Shown: positions 42,631 through 52,599 of the stretch, in pieces
Position numbering within the stretch: the stretch's first letter is position 1
How the letters are laid out: each line of letters starts with the position of its first letter
From: Adenophora triphylla var. japonica
Lineage: Eukaryota > Streptophyta > Magnoliopsida > Asterales > Campanulaceae
Reading direction: 5' to 3'
DNA: 64,000 nt
Assembly (NCBI GenBank): GCA_022495995.1
Contig: JAFEMH010003633.1
Span: 1-64,000 of the forward strand
Notes under the pieces: model-generated
Told to the model about the DNA's origin: nothing
Seen by the model: the letters and a program-made list of their open reading frames with translations, nothing else
Databases searched by the model: none
Position numbers and translations under genes: made by a program

Positions 42631-43680
42631 GAGACCGTGGAAAATAGTCGAAAGCCTTCAGTAATCCTTACTGCCTCCCCATGGCCTGTTTGAAATGAAC
42701 TGGCACCTTCCAGTAGAGGCGGTAAGATGGATTGAACATCAGCTGGTGCTTTATCAATGTCCTCAAATACAACCCAAAATCCATTGAGAACTGAGTAAGA
42801 GAACCAGGTTGCCATCTGCTAATAAGTGCAGTTTTCCCTGCACCAGCAGGACCATATAGAAGAACAGGCCACCTCTGACTCACCACCAACAGGACCATCT
42901 CAAAACTTTTCTTCATGTCAAAATAAAAGGTTGTGCAGTTGAAGCCCTTGATGTCTCCATGCTTTTCAAGATTGATGACTCAGCCTCATCAAACTTTAAG
43001 GAAGATATAGCCAAGGAACTAGGCCCTAGCCTTGATTAAATACATCATCCTTGCTGAGTGAATCTGACTTCTTTTCCCCCGATGCCTCAAGATACCAGCC
43101 AGCCTTCTCCAAGGATATGTCCTCAAGAAATTCCTGCCAATGCAATAAACAAGAAAAAGCTTCCAGGTCATCAAGACCAGAGTCCGTTATCGCTCTTTCA
43201 CTTATTTTAAGATTTACTGACAGTAATTGTATTAAGCACCATCTTATGTCTTATACAATCATCAAGAACTGAGCATCGCCTTGATTAAGACGTGATGGCT
43301 GATGTACAAGGATTAAAAAAAGGAACAGTCCCATAGTGTACTGAAAACTTCAGGATCTGCTAAAAGGAGACAATATGATACTCTCGCGGCATTTAATAAA
43401 CCAAACCCTGCCATAGCTAATGGCTTGGTAATTGATGCTCTCTGCTTGATCCTTGCAAAAAGAGGAGGAGCGAATCCAAAATAACTTAAAACAGACCCTA
43501 CTACAGCAAGGACCAAATCTAGGGAACGAGAAAAGACCAAACAGGCAAGCTCGTGAAAGCTCAATGCTTTCCCTCTTTGTGAGGCATTCTTTTCGCCCGC
43601 TGCATAGATATGCTTGAGAGCAAATCACGCTGCTGTTGTGAGGTGCTTGTTGGTCCAAGCTGATTGCTTGTACGGGTTAG
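42618..43680 (-). pseudogene. MDN1: Captured midasin (MDN1) N-terminal coding fragment, apparently intronless
   Basis: Minus-strand. Reading downward: HELACLVFSRSLDLVLAVVG and FAPPLFARIKQRASI (43480-43560); MAGFGLLNAARVSYCLLLAD; then DDLEAFSCLLHWQEFLEDIS with LEKAGWYLEASG (43080-43180); VSQRWPVLLYGPAGAGKTAL (Walker A of the first AAA module, about 42825-42885); RWQPGSLTQ; and VLNGFWVVFEDIDKAPADVQ (Walker B region, about 42720-42790). This is the N-terminal region of midasin, the AAA+ ATPase that remodels pre-60S ribosomes. Frames shift and the stretch between GKTALIS and RWQPG is missing. About 1 kb reads on without introns. Confidence 0.85.
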
Positions 43681-45162
43681 CATGCATACTGCTCGTCATG
43701 TATCCTCTTTGCTCTTTCCTTTTCCTCATTTTCTGGGCAGAAAGTAGAATGCAAGAATTACATAGAAGGAATGTATGCAATTGCTCTGACAAGACAGTGG
43801 TAGAAGTTGCTCTGGGCTATTGGACGAGAGAGTAAGCATGCATCAAGTGGTTCTTTGTAGAGGAGTGCCTCATGCGCACAACTTAAATATTCATAGGAGT
43901 TGTAATTTATGGTCAGCACGTCTTGATGGTTCTCAACATGTCTCTTGGCATATCTTCGTGCTCATCTTGCAAGTGTGTTTGTCCAGCTATAGTACTTTAC
44001 GGGTGAGTTGGTTTAGTTCGAGGTCTTATTTTGAGCCTGGCCGGAGGGCATAATGACTGCTCGGTCTTTCTAAACATTATACAGTAGCATAGTAATGGAT
44101 TTTGGTTAAACTTTGACAGCCCCTTTTCCTTTTCTCCTAGTAACAGAATATTTATTAAAGGGAATAGCATTAGAGCATTTATGATGGCAATCATCATATA
44201 TACATGTTTTCGCAAAGCTTAGAAAATCAGGTTTCCTTGCTATAGCTAGACATATAAAATCGTGTTGTTTTCATGTCACATGGCAGTAGTATATGGAGAG
44301 AGTACACCTGATATGATCCGACGTTGGTCTGATGCTTGCTACAAATGTCTGACGAGAAGGCTCGCAAAGGCTGACCAGAGATAGGTAGAATGGATCACCA
44401 GCTGGACAACTGCGGGTTCGTCGTTGCTTGGACTTGGGCTCGATAGATGTAGACAAGCTCGTCGAGAAAGCTATCCCAGGTCGCCTTTTAACGGATCTGA
44501 GCTCACGATGTCGAGGGCACACTTAGGATCCCTCTCATGGTCTCGTCGAGAACGAGGTTGCATATAATCTCCATGCCCGACGTTGTTGTTCCTCGGTTCG
44601 ATAAGCATTGAACAGGATGGGCCAGTTCTTTACGAGATGACAAAGGCCCATGTCTGATACTTCCTTGCTTGCTTCCCAATATAACGACCATTCTTTCCAT
44701 CATAGTATTCGTACATCCATCTTTAGCAAGTCGTTGCTCTATGGCTCTCTTTTTGAGGCCTTCCCGTTTTGATGCATGCTGCTGTCAGCAGCCATAGCAA
44801 AACTTTCTGAAAAACAAGTGAATGGTGTTTTTTGCTCATAATTATAAAGCAGTGCCATTTTAAACCACTCAACTTTATTCCTCCCCAGATTGTCTTGGTG
44901 AAAACAACTGCTTGCTGGAAACCTTTTCAGAGCTACCAGCAGGATCGCATAAGTTCGGAATTTTAGATCGAGAAAACTTATCGATAATCATCAGGAGATA
45001 CTTTTTTGCTGACTGTTGAACCATAGTTTGGTCCACCCTTGCGATACTGAATGAGAAACTCAATAGGATATCCCTTTATCTTATGTGGCGCAAGCTTGAG
45101 AACTTTAAAAGTCAAAGATGTTAAAGTAGAAAACTTAAAGCATTAAATCTCCCTCCTTAATG
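43681..45162 (-). other. Unassigned interior of the midasin-carrying element
   Basis: Between the midasin fragment and the truncated 5' LTR. Short minus-strand frames at 44271-44522 and 44503-44703 (Ser/Arg-rich) and 44875-45063 were not recognised. Around 45000-45110 another frame reads VLKLAPHKIKGYPIEFLIQY with RKGGPNYGST, which could be a second captured coding fragment, but I cannot name it. CTGCTGTCAGCAG at 44780-44792 is a small palindrome. Confidence 0.4.
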
Positions 45163-45421
45163 TTGAATGTCCCTTTTGTGTGAGGGATTTGACCCTTATT
45201 TATAGCTTTCAAGTTGTGTATCCTCCAATAATAGGAGTTCCATAGATGACTTGTATTAGGAGAGTGAATCTTCACCTAATTTAAGTTTTTTAGCCCGTTA
45301 GGAGTCCGTTTCAAATAAGACTTCTTGAGTGAGAATAAATCACTATTTAATTAGGCTTTTGTGTGCTAATCGCTTTCCTTATTTTTAAGGGTATTTAATA
45401 GGGGGAATTATATTCCGCTCA
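45163..45421 (-). repeat. Truncated 5' LTR (U3 only) of the midasin-carrying element
   Basis: Matches the part of the 3' LTR from about 42028 to 42294. It starts TGAGCGGAATATAA on the element strand. A TATA candidate AGCTATAAATAAGG lies at about 45196-45209 (plus strand CCTTATTTATAGCT). Homology stops about 35-40 bp downstream of it, near where transcription would begin. R, U5 and the primer site are absent. Confidence 0.75.
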
Positions 45422-45426
45422 GGCTT

Positions 45427-45567
45427 CTTCTTATGACTTGTTCGATGTCCGCCTAGAGCTTGGAACGAAGGAAATGTCCGGTAACAAGTTTTGCACTCAT
45501 ATACGACATATCCATCCTTCCCGGCGGCGGCTATGTCAGTACCGGTGGCCATCTCAGAAAAATTCAT
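45427..45567 (-). pseudogene. C2H2 zinc-finger gene fragment, first finger
   Basis: Minus-strand [20 protein letters not shown] followed by [26 protein letters not shown], the first QALGGH finger of a ZAT-type protein. It begins directly after the Mutator-like terminal repeat, so the N-terminus of the original gene was not captured. The reading continues at 41808 beyond the inserted LTR element. Confidence 0.88.
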
Positions 45568-46021
45568 GGCTTCAGAAATGACCAAAATGCCCTCACTGAA
45601 TCTCACGTGGTAACTTAACGGGCTTTTTGGACGAAAAATGTCAAAAAGCCCCAAATTGATAAAAATTAGCAACTCTGAGCCCTAAATTGACAAAATTAAG
45701 AACTTCAGGCCCCAATCTGGTACCTCCTCGTAGACTTTAGGTCCTAAATTGTCATTTGCCCGTATTTTAAACTATGACTATGCTTTAATTAATTATTTTT
45801 TAATTAAAAAATATAATCATTATTTTATTATTATATAAAAAGTCAAATAAATTTAAAGTTAATATTATAATAATTATTTTATATATTTTTTTTAAATTTC
45901 AGATATTTATATATATTACAAAAATAACATTTATTTTGAGATGATTATTTTTTAATTTGAACATTTATTGAGAAAGAGAAGAAGTAATTGAGTTTTGAAA
46001 AATTTGGTGTAATATTAGTAA

Positions 46022-47541
46022 GGGCAAATTGCAATTTAGGGCCTGAACTCGAGGGGGTGTTCTCCAAACGGGGCTCATATTTTTTTTGTCAAATCAGGGC
46101 TCAATATCTAAAATTTTTGCTAGTTAAGGGCTTTTTGACGATTTTTGTTAAAAATACGGTTAAATAGCATGTGCCACTCACGTGATTAATTGATTTGGTT
46201 AGTTTGCATTGATATAAATTTAAGGGGTTAAGTGAAATAAATTAAAAGTGGGGGTGAAATAAATAAAATCAACCACAAATAAAGCCACACCTTCCCCATC
46301 AACGTTAATTCCTCTCTATCTCTCCCTTCTTTACCTCCGATTTCGGCATCCAACCCAAGCTCCGGTGATGCCCCTAAGCACCAAAATCAGGTTGCCCGTA
46401 TCTTATTGTAAACCTCTCTCCCTTTCTTCCCCTTCTTTCCTTTTTACTCACCCAGACCCGTCACTCACCGCCGCCTACTTCGGCGAAATCCAGTTCCAAA
46501 TCCCCTGCCGACGTTCCTGATCTGGTTGTTCTTTTTCAATTCGATGTTCTTCTGATCTGTTACTATCTTCTCCCATTTTCAGGTTTTTGTTTGATTTTGT
46601 TGGTGGTTATGGCAGATTGGGACAGTGGTGATGAAAGATGATGAAGAAAGAAAGGATATGGGAGTTGGGTGGGGGGGGGATAGATACTTGTTTAATTTTA
46701 AGTTGATTTGAATTTTATTTGTAATATGATTGTTCTTTTATTTTGTTTTATTGGGTTTATGGTGGTGGGGGTGTGATATTGTAGTGAGTGGGTGGTGGTG
46801 ATTATGGTAGAGATGGTGGTGAGTTTGAATTTCAAAGAGATGATAGTTGTTGGGATTTTGAGCAATATCATATTTTTTATTTGTGTTTAAGATAAGATTT
46901 TTTTTATATATTTTAATTAGTTAAATTGTGTGTCATTAAAAAAACTTGATTAAGAAAAAAATATAAATTGGGTAAGTATATTTTTGTAAATATTTATTTT
47001 ATTTAATCTATTTTTATTTATATATTTTATAAACTATTCAATCTAAAATAATTAGTAATTTTTTTGAAGCAAAATAATTAATAATTTAAATTATTAGAAA
47101 AAAGGATAATAGTTAATATCTTAAATTATTTTAAATCATATTAACTATTATTTTTATTTTTTTCAATATTTTAAATTTACTAATTATTTTTTGTTAAAAA
47201 AAAATTAAATATTTGAATTTGGATAATTTTTTTAATAAATTATGATAACATAAGAATTAAATTTTTTTTAATAAAATAAAAGGTTTATTTTGTTCTATGA
47301 TCCCTTATTTATAAAAATATGTCATTTAACCCCTTAAAAGTTAGTGCCAATTTAATTTAATCAAATCTGTTATTCATGTGCGTGGCATGTGCTACTTAAC
47401 TGTGTTTTTAACGAATTTCGTCAAAAAACCCTTAATTGACGAAAAATTTGGATATTGAGCCGTGATTTGACAAAAAAAAAAAATATGATGCCCCGTTTAG
47501 AAAACACCCCTCGACTTCAGGCCCTAAATTGCAATTTGCAC
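46022..47541. mobile_element. Non-autonomous Mutator-like element (1520 bp)
   Basis: Terminal inverted repeats of roughly 200 bp start GGGCAAATTGCAATTTAGG (left) and GTGCAAATTGCAATTTAGG (right, minus strand). A perfect 9-bp duplication TATTAGTAA flanks it (46013-46021, 47542-47550). Its ends are related to those of the element at 37545-45761. The interior from 46290 to 46680 is C/T-rich like a plant 5' leader, with TTTTCAGG at 46576-46583 and a tiny ATG frame (46609-46641, MADWDSGDER); the remainder is AT-rich. Confidence 0.92.
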
Positions 47542-47814
47542 TATTAGTAAAGGTAGTAAATATCTTTACTAATACTACACCAAATTTTGCTACCATAATT
47601 ATTTATTGTCGGAGATACTAATACTTGTACATATACTATCAAATGTTGAGTTTGATATCTATGGTTGAAGTTGCCCGAAACTAAGGCCCAGCTGGCCAAA
47701 CTTTCTAAATCATTGAATAGTAAAGGTCCATTGAATAGTAAAGGTCCAGGATATGAAGGCCTAAATGCTTCGAGGTGACCTTCTTATAGCGTGACATATC
47801 AACAAGGTTATATA

Positions 47815-48110
47815 CTCCCTCCATCCACTTTGTTGCTTCACAGTTAGTTACTGTTTACGCATGAATTAAAGAAAAAAATAATGATATAAATGTTGTGAGT
47901 GTAAAAGTAAAATAGAAGAGAGAATGAGTGGAGAGAATAGTAAATTATAATAGTGTTGTGAGTATTAAAATAATGTAGGAGAGAGAATGAGTGGGGTAGA
48001 GTTAATATTTTAATAATAAAAAATTTCAATTTTAAGTAAAAAAATAAAGTATGGAGTATGTATTTGGACGCCCAAAATAGAAAGTGTGAAGTAAGTAAGT
48101 GGAGGGATGG
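47815..48110. mobile_element. Stowaway-like MITE, diverged (~296 bp)
   Basis: Left end CTCCCTCCATCCACTT after TA (47813-47814); right end AAGTGGAGGGATGGA near 48096-48110, an imperfect inverted repeat. The interior has GGAGAGAGAATGAGTGGGG-like sequence twice. The right boundary is approximate. Confidence 0.7.
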
Positions 48111-48211
48111 ATTATATATTTTTTAAATTGTTACATTTTAAAAATGTATTATTTTTAAAAGTGTTAATTTTTTTAAATATTACACTTTTTAAAAGTGTCA
48201 AATGTGTTGGG

Positions 48212-49008
48212 GCAACTCCGACGATAGTCCATGCTCCAGTCCACGGGAATCAAATCAAGATTTAATTTCTATAAAGCACCATTTACAAGGTATTAAATTA
48301 TTACTCTCTCCGTCTCAAAATGTTTGTCCCATTTGATTTTTTTTATTGAATTTTGACCACAAATTTATGAGAGATTAATCATGTTCATGAAATTTTAAAA
48401 GTTGTTGTTGATAATATTATTAATGGTTAATCAATAGGAATTTTTAGAATTTCATAAACATAATTAAATTGTCATATATTTGTGGTCAAAGTTTAACAAA
48501 AAAGTCAAATGGAACAAACATTTTGGGACGGATGGAATATTATTTTTAACAATAAATATCAAATCTTTGGTATCAAAATTATTTTCAATTTTTATTAAAT
48601 TTATTTATATTTATAATTTAACATTATTGTTACTTTAAAATTATGATCATTATTCTAGCTTATTAAAAAAAAACATTATAGTCATCATTTTATCATTACA
48701 TAAAAAATATGATGTACAAATATAATATAAAAAGTACATAACAAAAAATATGACATAAATACGATATTAAAATACGACAATAAAATATGGTATGAAAATT
48801 CAACATAAAAAATTGGTAATATGATATAAAATACAGCATAAAATTGTGATACAAAAATGCGACATAAAAATATGATATAAAATAGACATTAAAATATGAA
48901 TTTTTTTTTTATCAACATTTTTTTATTTAAATGGCATTGTGAAAAAAAAAATTGATTTGGAAGATATCTTATTTGCCATATATCTTCCTTATTGGAGATG
49001 CTAGGTCC
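48212..49008. mobile_element. Second copy of the ~550-bp non-autonomous DNA element
   Basis: Left end GGGGCAACTCCGACGATAG; right end CCTTATTGGAGATGC (inverse GCATCTCCAATAAGG). Without the MITE at 48304-48537 it is about 560 bp, close to the net size of the copy at 37087-47673. The right part (48700-48900) is a degenerate repeat of GATATAAAATACGACATAAA words. Confidence 0.5.
48304..48537. mobile_element. Intact MITE (234 bp), empty-site copy of the split MITE
   Basis: Ends CTCTCCGTCTCAAAATG and CATTTTGGGACGGATGGAA, flanked by TA (48302-48303, 48538-48539). Almost the whole element is palindromic, with GTTCATGAAATT and AATTTCATAAAC halves. Its centre GATAATATTATTAATGG matches the joined flanks of the gypsy insertion at 23839/36162. 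Confidence 0.9.
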
Positions 49009-49022
49009 ATTTTAGTATATAC

Positions 49023-49057
49023 TAGTAAAATATCGTGCTACGCATGGGTCTATATGG
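49023..49057 (-). other. 3' terminal hairpin of the large Helitron
   Basis: On the minus strand CCCATGCGTAGCACGATATT followed by TTACTAG. The stem CATGC/GCACG has one mismatch. A hairpin about 10 bases before CTRR is required in Helitrons. Confidence 0.8.
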
Positions 49058-49744
49058 TCTGGAGGACTTTGTAAGTATTTAGATCAATTGTATACCTTTT
49101 ATGACATTTAAGGATATTTGATGAAAAAAACGCAGGAGTTTATGTGCGCTTCTTTCGAAAAATAAGAGGTATATGTTTTTTATTACACGATTGTCATTTG
49201 GAAAACTAATTCAGTTTCAAATATACTCTAGATCTGGAAAACGATGGCTTTTAATGGTGAATTTGAGAGCTCAGATTTGTGGCTTCCTCCATCATTGCTC
49301 CTATTGATTGTTGATGGCTAGGGTTCAGGTAGTTATTCGCCGGCCTATTTTTTGGCGTCATCAAGTGCTACGGCAAGGGAAACTGAATTAATTCGACAAC
49401 TTTGCAGGTATTTTTAATTAGTCTGCGCGTCTGTTTGATTTGATATTCCTATTATTGTAGATGTGATTTGCTTTGAATATGAGAAGTAGTTGTGTTTACA
49501 ATTTATATTGATGTTAATTTAGATAATACATAGCGGCTTCAGTTTTACCACTGAATAGGCACGTCTCTTTGATTTTAGCCGACAGTTAGGTTAAGGCGCC
49601 ATTAATTTGATGGATAGAAATTTACTATAAATAGTTATTTGTTATTGTTAAACAATTTATACTCAAAATCCATTTACTATGGCTTTTCCTAACCTCTTTT
49701 CCCTTCACCTGAACATAACCTTGCCCCTAACCCTCAAATATATC

Positions 49745-50229
49745 TTTTAAGGGGTAATTATGTCCTCTTTGACACTGAAGATCTGCATGACAATATTGCT
49801 AGATATGTCTTGCTTGATAGAAGATGCAATGAAGTCAAGTTTGTCCTACGTCGTGGTGCAATGGGCGTGCTGGACAACGTTGAAATATTTTGTGCTCCAC
49901 ATAACTTAGGAGATATGGGTCCAGGTCATAACTGGTGGGTCGGGGCTAATGGCTGGATAAACGATCCGCACATTAATAATTTGCCCATGACTTTTATGTT
50001 TGTTTCTGAAGATGACATGGCTGGAGAGGATATGACAATAAAGTTTAGTACTTATGTAGAATTCATGGTCCCGGATGTTACCATTGTCAGTGAAGGTTTT
50101 CATAGGTCCAACTTTCACTCATTGCTGATGACTCATTACAATGATTATAGGATGATGGAACTTAGGGGGGTGGCCAGAACATTTTTTGGTTTTATTTCAA
50201 GAGGAACAAAATCTCTATGCAAGTGTTAA
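49745..50229 (+). CDS. Unrecognised plus-strand reading frame inside the Helitron
   Basis: Frame open for at least 160 residues from about 49745 (GNYVLFDTEDLHDNIARYVL) to the stop at 50227-50229; the first ATG is at 49810. It includes GHNWWVGANGWINDPHI, MTFMFVSEDDMAGEDM and a Cys-ending tail. It is opposite to the Helitron genes, near the 3' end, the place where Helitrons often carry captured gene pieces. I do not recognise the family. Sequence upstream (49240-49440) has AGGTAGTT and TTTGCAGGTA words that could be splice sites. Confidence 0.4.
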
Positions 50230-50994
50230 TGGATTCCAATGTGTTAATTTGATGAGTCTGGTAACTTGTTGTTTATGGTTTTTAAAGTAGGGTATAGTTT
50301 TTTGGGTCAATGGTTGTTTTGAGTAGTTTGTTGGGAAAGTCGGGCAGGTAGGCAGATGGTTGTGGTGATCCAGGTTTTAAAGTTGTCTTTTGTTTAGTTT
50401 TTCTTTAGTTATTTGAACTTTTTAAGTGGAAAGATGTTTATGGACTTATTCAGTTTCTTTGGTGTTTGTTAATCTATTGTAGTGTTTGAATTTCTCTTAG
50501 TGGGGTGAAAGTTACAGTTCTTGTGGGACATAATCCTTATGTGTATTTTGTAATCAACTATAATCTAGTGTCACTTGATGGTATGACGTATATGAAGTCT
50601 ATGTTGTTAAACAAAGTTTCTTAACCCGAGTTTTACTAATTCACCATGTATTATTCAAAATATGAAGATAGCAAACTATAGTCCAAAGTGTGGATAATAT
50701 ATTACCTAGACAATTCGTTATGACTGAATTGATTAGTTGATATCATTGTTTACTATGGAATCTAATTTCTGATATATACACAGTTGCCCACCTTACAGAT
50801 GATACTAATATCCTGTGAATATATCTGGATTAGATTTGTACTTGCATCTGAATATAATTTAAGTACGTAATTTGAACTTCATAATAATATTTATTCAGAG
50901 AGAATTAAAGTACAGTAGTACAACTAAACAACCTTGAATATAAAACTATTGTAGTTTATTAAAGATTTCTCTGTACACAACATTCTTGGTCGGT
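50230..50994. other. Non-coding interval in the Helitron
   Basis: AT-rich, no plausible gene on either strand. It follows the plus-strand frame and precedes the helicase end. Confidence 0.5.
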
Positions 50995-52209
50995 CTACCC
51001 CTTATACTCATTGTTACTTTCTGTGCACAGTATTTTCAAACCACTTGGTCTTCTAACTCTGGAGATTGCAACGTACAACTGCCTATGACTGAAAACAGGT
51101 TGGGGCAAATATAATCCAACATTTTCTAATGTCTGCCCTTGGCTTTTGTTAATAGTCATTGCATAGCAAACTCTAATGGGGAATTGTCTTCTTCTCAAAA
51201 TAAAAGGCACTTTTCCTTCTGATGATGTTAATGTAATCCTTGGAATCATCACTTTATGCCCAATATGTGAGCTTGAAATTATTGTCCCTTCAATCACCCT
51301 TTTACCAAGTTGTGCAACGACAAGTCGTGTACCATTACACATACCCTGGCTTGGATTGATATTTCGAAATAGCATAATAGGCACTCCAACCTTAAGCTGT
51401 AGACTATGATTAGGTATACCTGGGACTTTTAAGTTATTTAAAAATTCCACAGGATATAGCATATCAGAATTGTAGGTGCTTTCACTTGATTTGTCGATAG
51501 TGTCATAGCTTAGGTATTCTCTTACTTCTCCCTCGACTAAATTCATGCAAAAAGAATTTATTTCGTCAACTACTTCGTTCCTTGGAGTCAGAATTGCTCG
51601 ATTGGTCAGGTATTCATGCTCAAATTTCTTGGCTATGAAATTTGGATATGTGGAACTGAACACGCTTTCAATTGGATCATCAGTAGTAGGTAACAAAAAT
51701 TCTTCCGGTATCTTGATCCATTCTGGCTTATCAGCATCTCCCCTTGTTCTAGATATTTCCTGCCCATTTCCAATTTTAAGTGTCCAATGTGAGAACTCTG
51801 CCAAAGTCATTCCATTCTCATAAGTTTCTTCAGGATTGCTTTGCAAACGCATATTCTTTGAAAGAACACATAGCTCACAATGAATCCACAGATATGAACT
51901 ATTCAATGACGCCGTAACTATATCACCTCGTGTTCCGCCAGGAATAACAGGAAGAATTTGGCGGAAATCCCCACCCATGAGAACTATTTTCCCCCCAAAT
52001 GGTTTATCAATGTCAAACGTTGAACACCCTCGTAGGATATCTTTCATCGTTTTATCTACTGCCTCAAAAGCATATTTAGAATCCATAGGCGCTTCGTCCC
52101 AAATAATAAGTGAAGCCTTTTGAATAAGTTCTCCAAGCTGGGTGTTTTGTTTTATCGTGCATGTGGAGTTCTCATCTAGAGTTAGCGGAATCCTAAATCT
52201 AATATGCAC
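50995..52209 (-). pseudogene. Helitron helicase (PIF1-like), C-terminal part
   Basis: A 404-residue open frame. It contains LIIWDEAPMDSKYAFEAVD (Walker B-like DEAPM), FGGKIVLMGGDFRQILPVIP (motif III), LNNLKVPGIPNHSLQLKVGV with PIMLFRNI, CNGTRLVV, and near the end CYAMTINKSQGQTLENVGLY with VFSHRQLYVAISRV. These are the standard motifs of superfamily 1 PIF1/Helitron helicases in order. The first residues (HIRFRIPL) follow an intron from the preceding exon, with a small frame change at the joint. This part looks well preserved. Confidence 0.92.
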
Positions 52210-52247
52210 AGTTCATCCGCATGGATAATAGAGCTGCAATGCCTGGT

Positions 52248-52595
52248 TTAATTTAATAATACAATCAGTAATTGGCATATATAGATAGTCATGTGAGAGT
52301 GAAATGTTAATGAGGCATAACAAACATTAATAAATAATGATGCACCAAATAAATTACCTGAAGAAGCAACGGCAAGAACAATCTTGGATTCTGATCTTAA
52401 CTTATTAATTATGGCCCTGGATAAATATGTTTTTCCCGTTCCACCATATCCATAAAGGAAAAATAACTTCGACTTCTGATCTTCAACAACAGTTATAATC
52501 TTCTGATACACATTGTACTGCTCAGTATTAAGGGAACCTTTCAAATCATGATCTTCTTCCTCAAGTTGCCTAATATCATAATTTCGTTCCTCCAT
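52248..52595 (-). pseudogene. Helitron helicase, Walker A exon
   Basis: LNTEQYNVYQKIITVV leads to FFLYGYGGTGKTYLSRAI, the Walker A motif (about 52425-52460), and KIVLAVASSG at about 52360, which is followed by GGTAATTT, a likely 5' splice site. The matching acceptor lies near 52235 ahead of the next helicase exon. An intron at this conserved place is common in plant Helitrons. Confidence 0.88.
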
Positions 52596-52599
52596 AAGA

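Larger units (their letters stand above)
41814..45421 (-). mobile_element. LTR retrotransposon carrying midasin sequence, inserted in the zinc-finger fragment
   Basis: GGCTT flanks both sides (41809-41813, 45422-45426), and joining the flanks restores the zinc-finger reading [15 protein letters not shown]. The left (3') LTR is 41814-42294, preceded on the element strand by polypurine GGAAGTTGGGGGCCAC (42295-42310). The right (5') LTR is only about 260 bp (45163-45421). LTR and polypurine tract are related to those of the gypsy element at 23840-36156 (both LTRs start TGATGC on the plus strand). No gag or pol was found; the interior holds MDN1 coding sequence and unassigned sequence. Confidence 0.85.
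37545..45761. mobile_element. Mutator-like element carrying a zinc-finger gene fragment (Pack-MULE type)
   Basis: Long terminal inverted repeats of roughly 190 bp: 37545-37745 (GAGCAAATGACAATTTAG) and 45575-45761 (GGGCAAATGACAATTTAGG on the minus strand). Target duplication: TTATTTTAA at 37536-37544 and GTATTTTAA at 45762-45770 (8 of 9 match), the size expected for Mutator elements. Between the repeats lie a C2H2 zinc-finger gene fragment and two nested LTR retrotransposons. No transposase was found, so it moved in trans. Capture of host gene fragments between MULE ends is well known in plants. Confidence 0.85.
37087..47673. mobile_element. ~540-bp non-autonomous DNA element expanded by nested insertions
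   Basis: Left end GGGCAACTCCAATAG and right end TATGGTTGAAGTTGCCC are inverted. If the MITE (37202-37490) and the two Mutator-like elements (37545-45761, 46022-47541) with their target duplications are removed, about 540 bp remain. A second copy at 48212-49008, minus its own MITE, is about 560 bp and shares the left end and internal GGTATCAAAA words. No target duplication is clear; superfamily unknown (possibly PIF/Harbinger or hAT). Confidence 0.5.

Noticed and set aside
43614..44053. Plus-strand frames opposite the midasin fragment
   Set aside because: The minus strand carries recognisable midasin motifs; the plus frames show none.
44771..44800. TGATGCATGC as the start of a full-length right LTR of the midasin-carrying element
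   Set aside because: Sequence after it does not match the left LTR; homology begins only at about 45163.
46609..46641. ATG frame MADWDSGDER as a small gene
   Set aside because: Only ten codons; at most a captured first exon, so noted only as part of the Mutator-like element.
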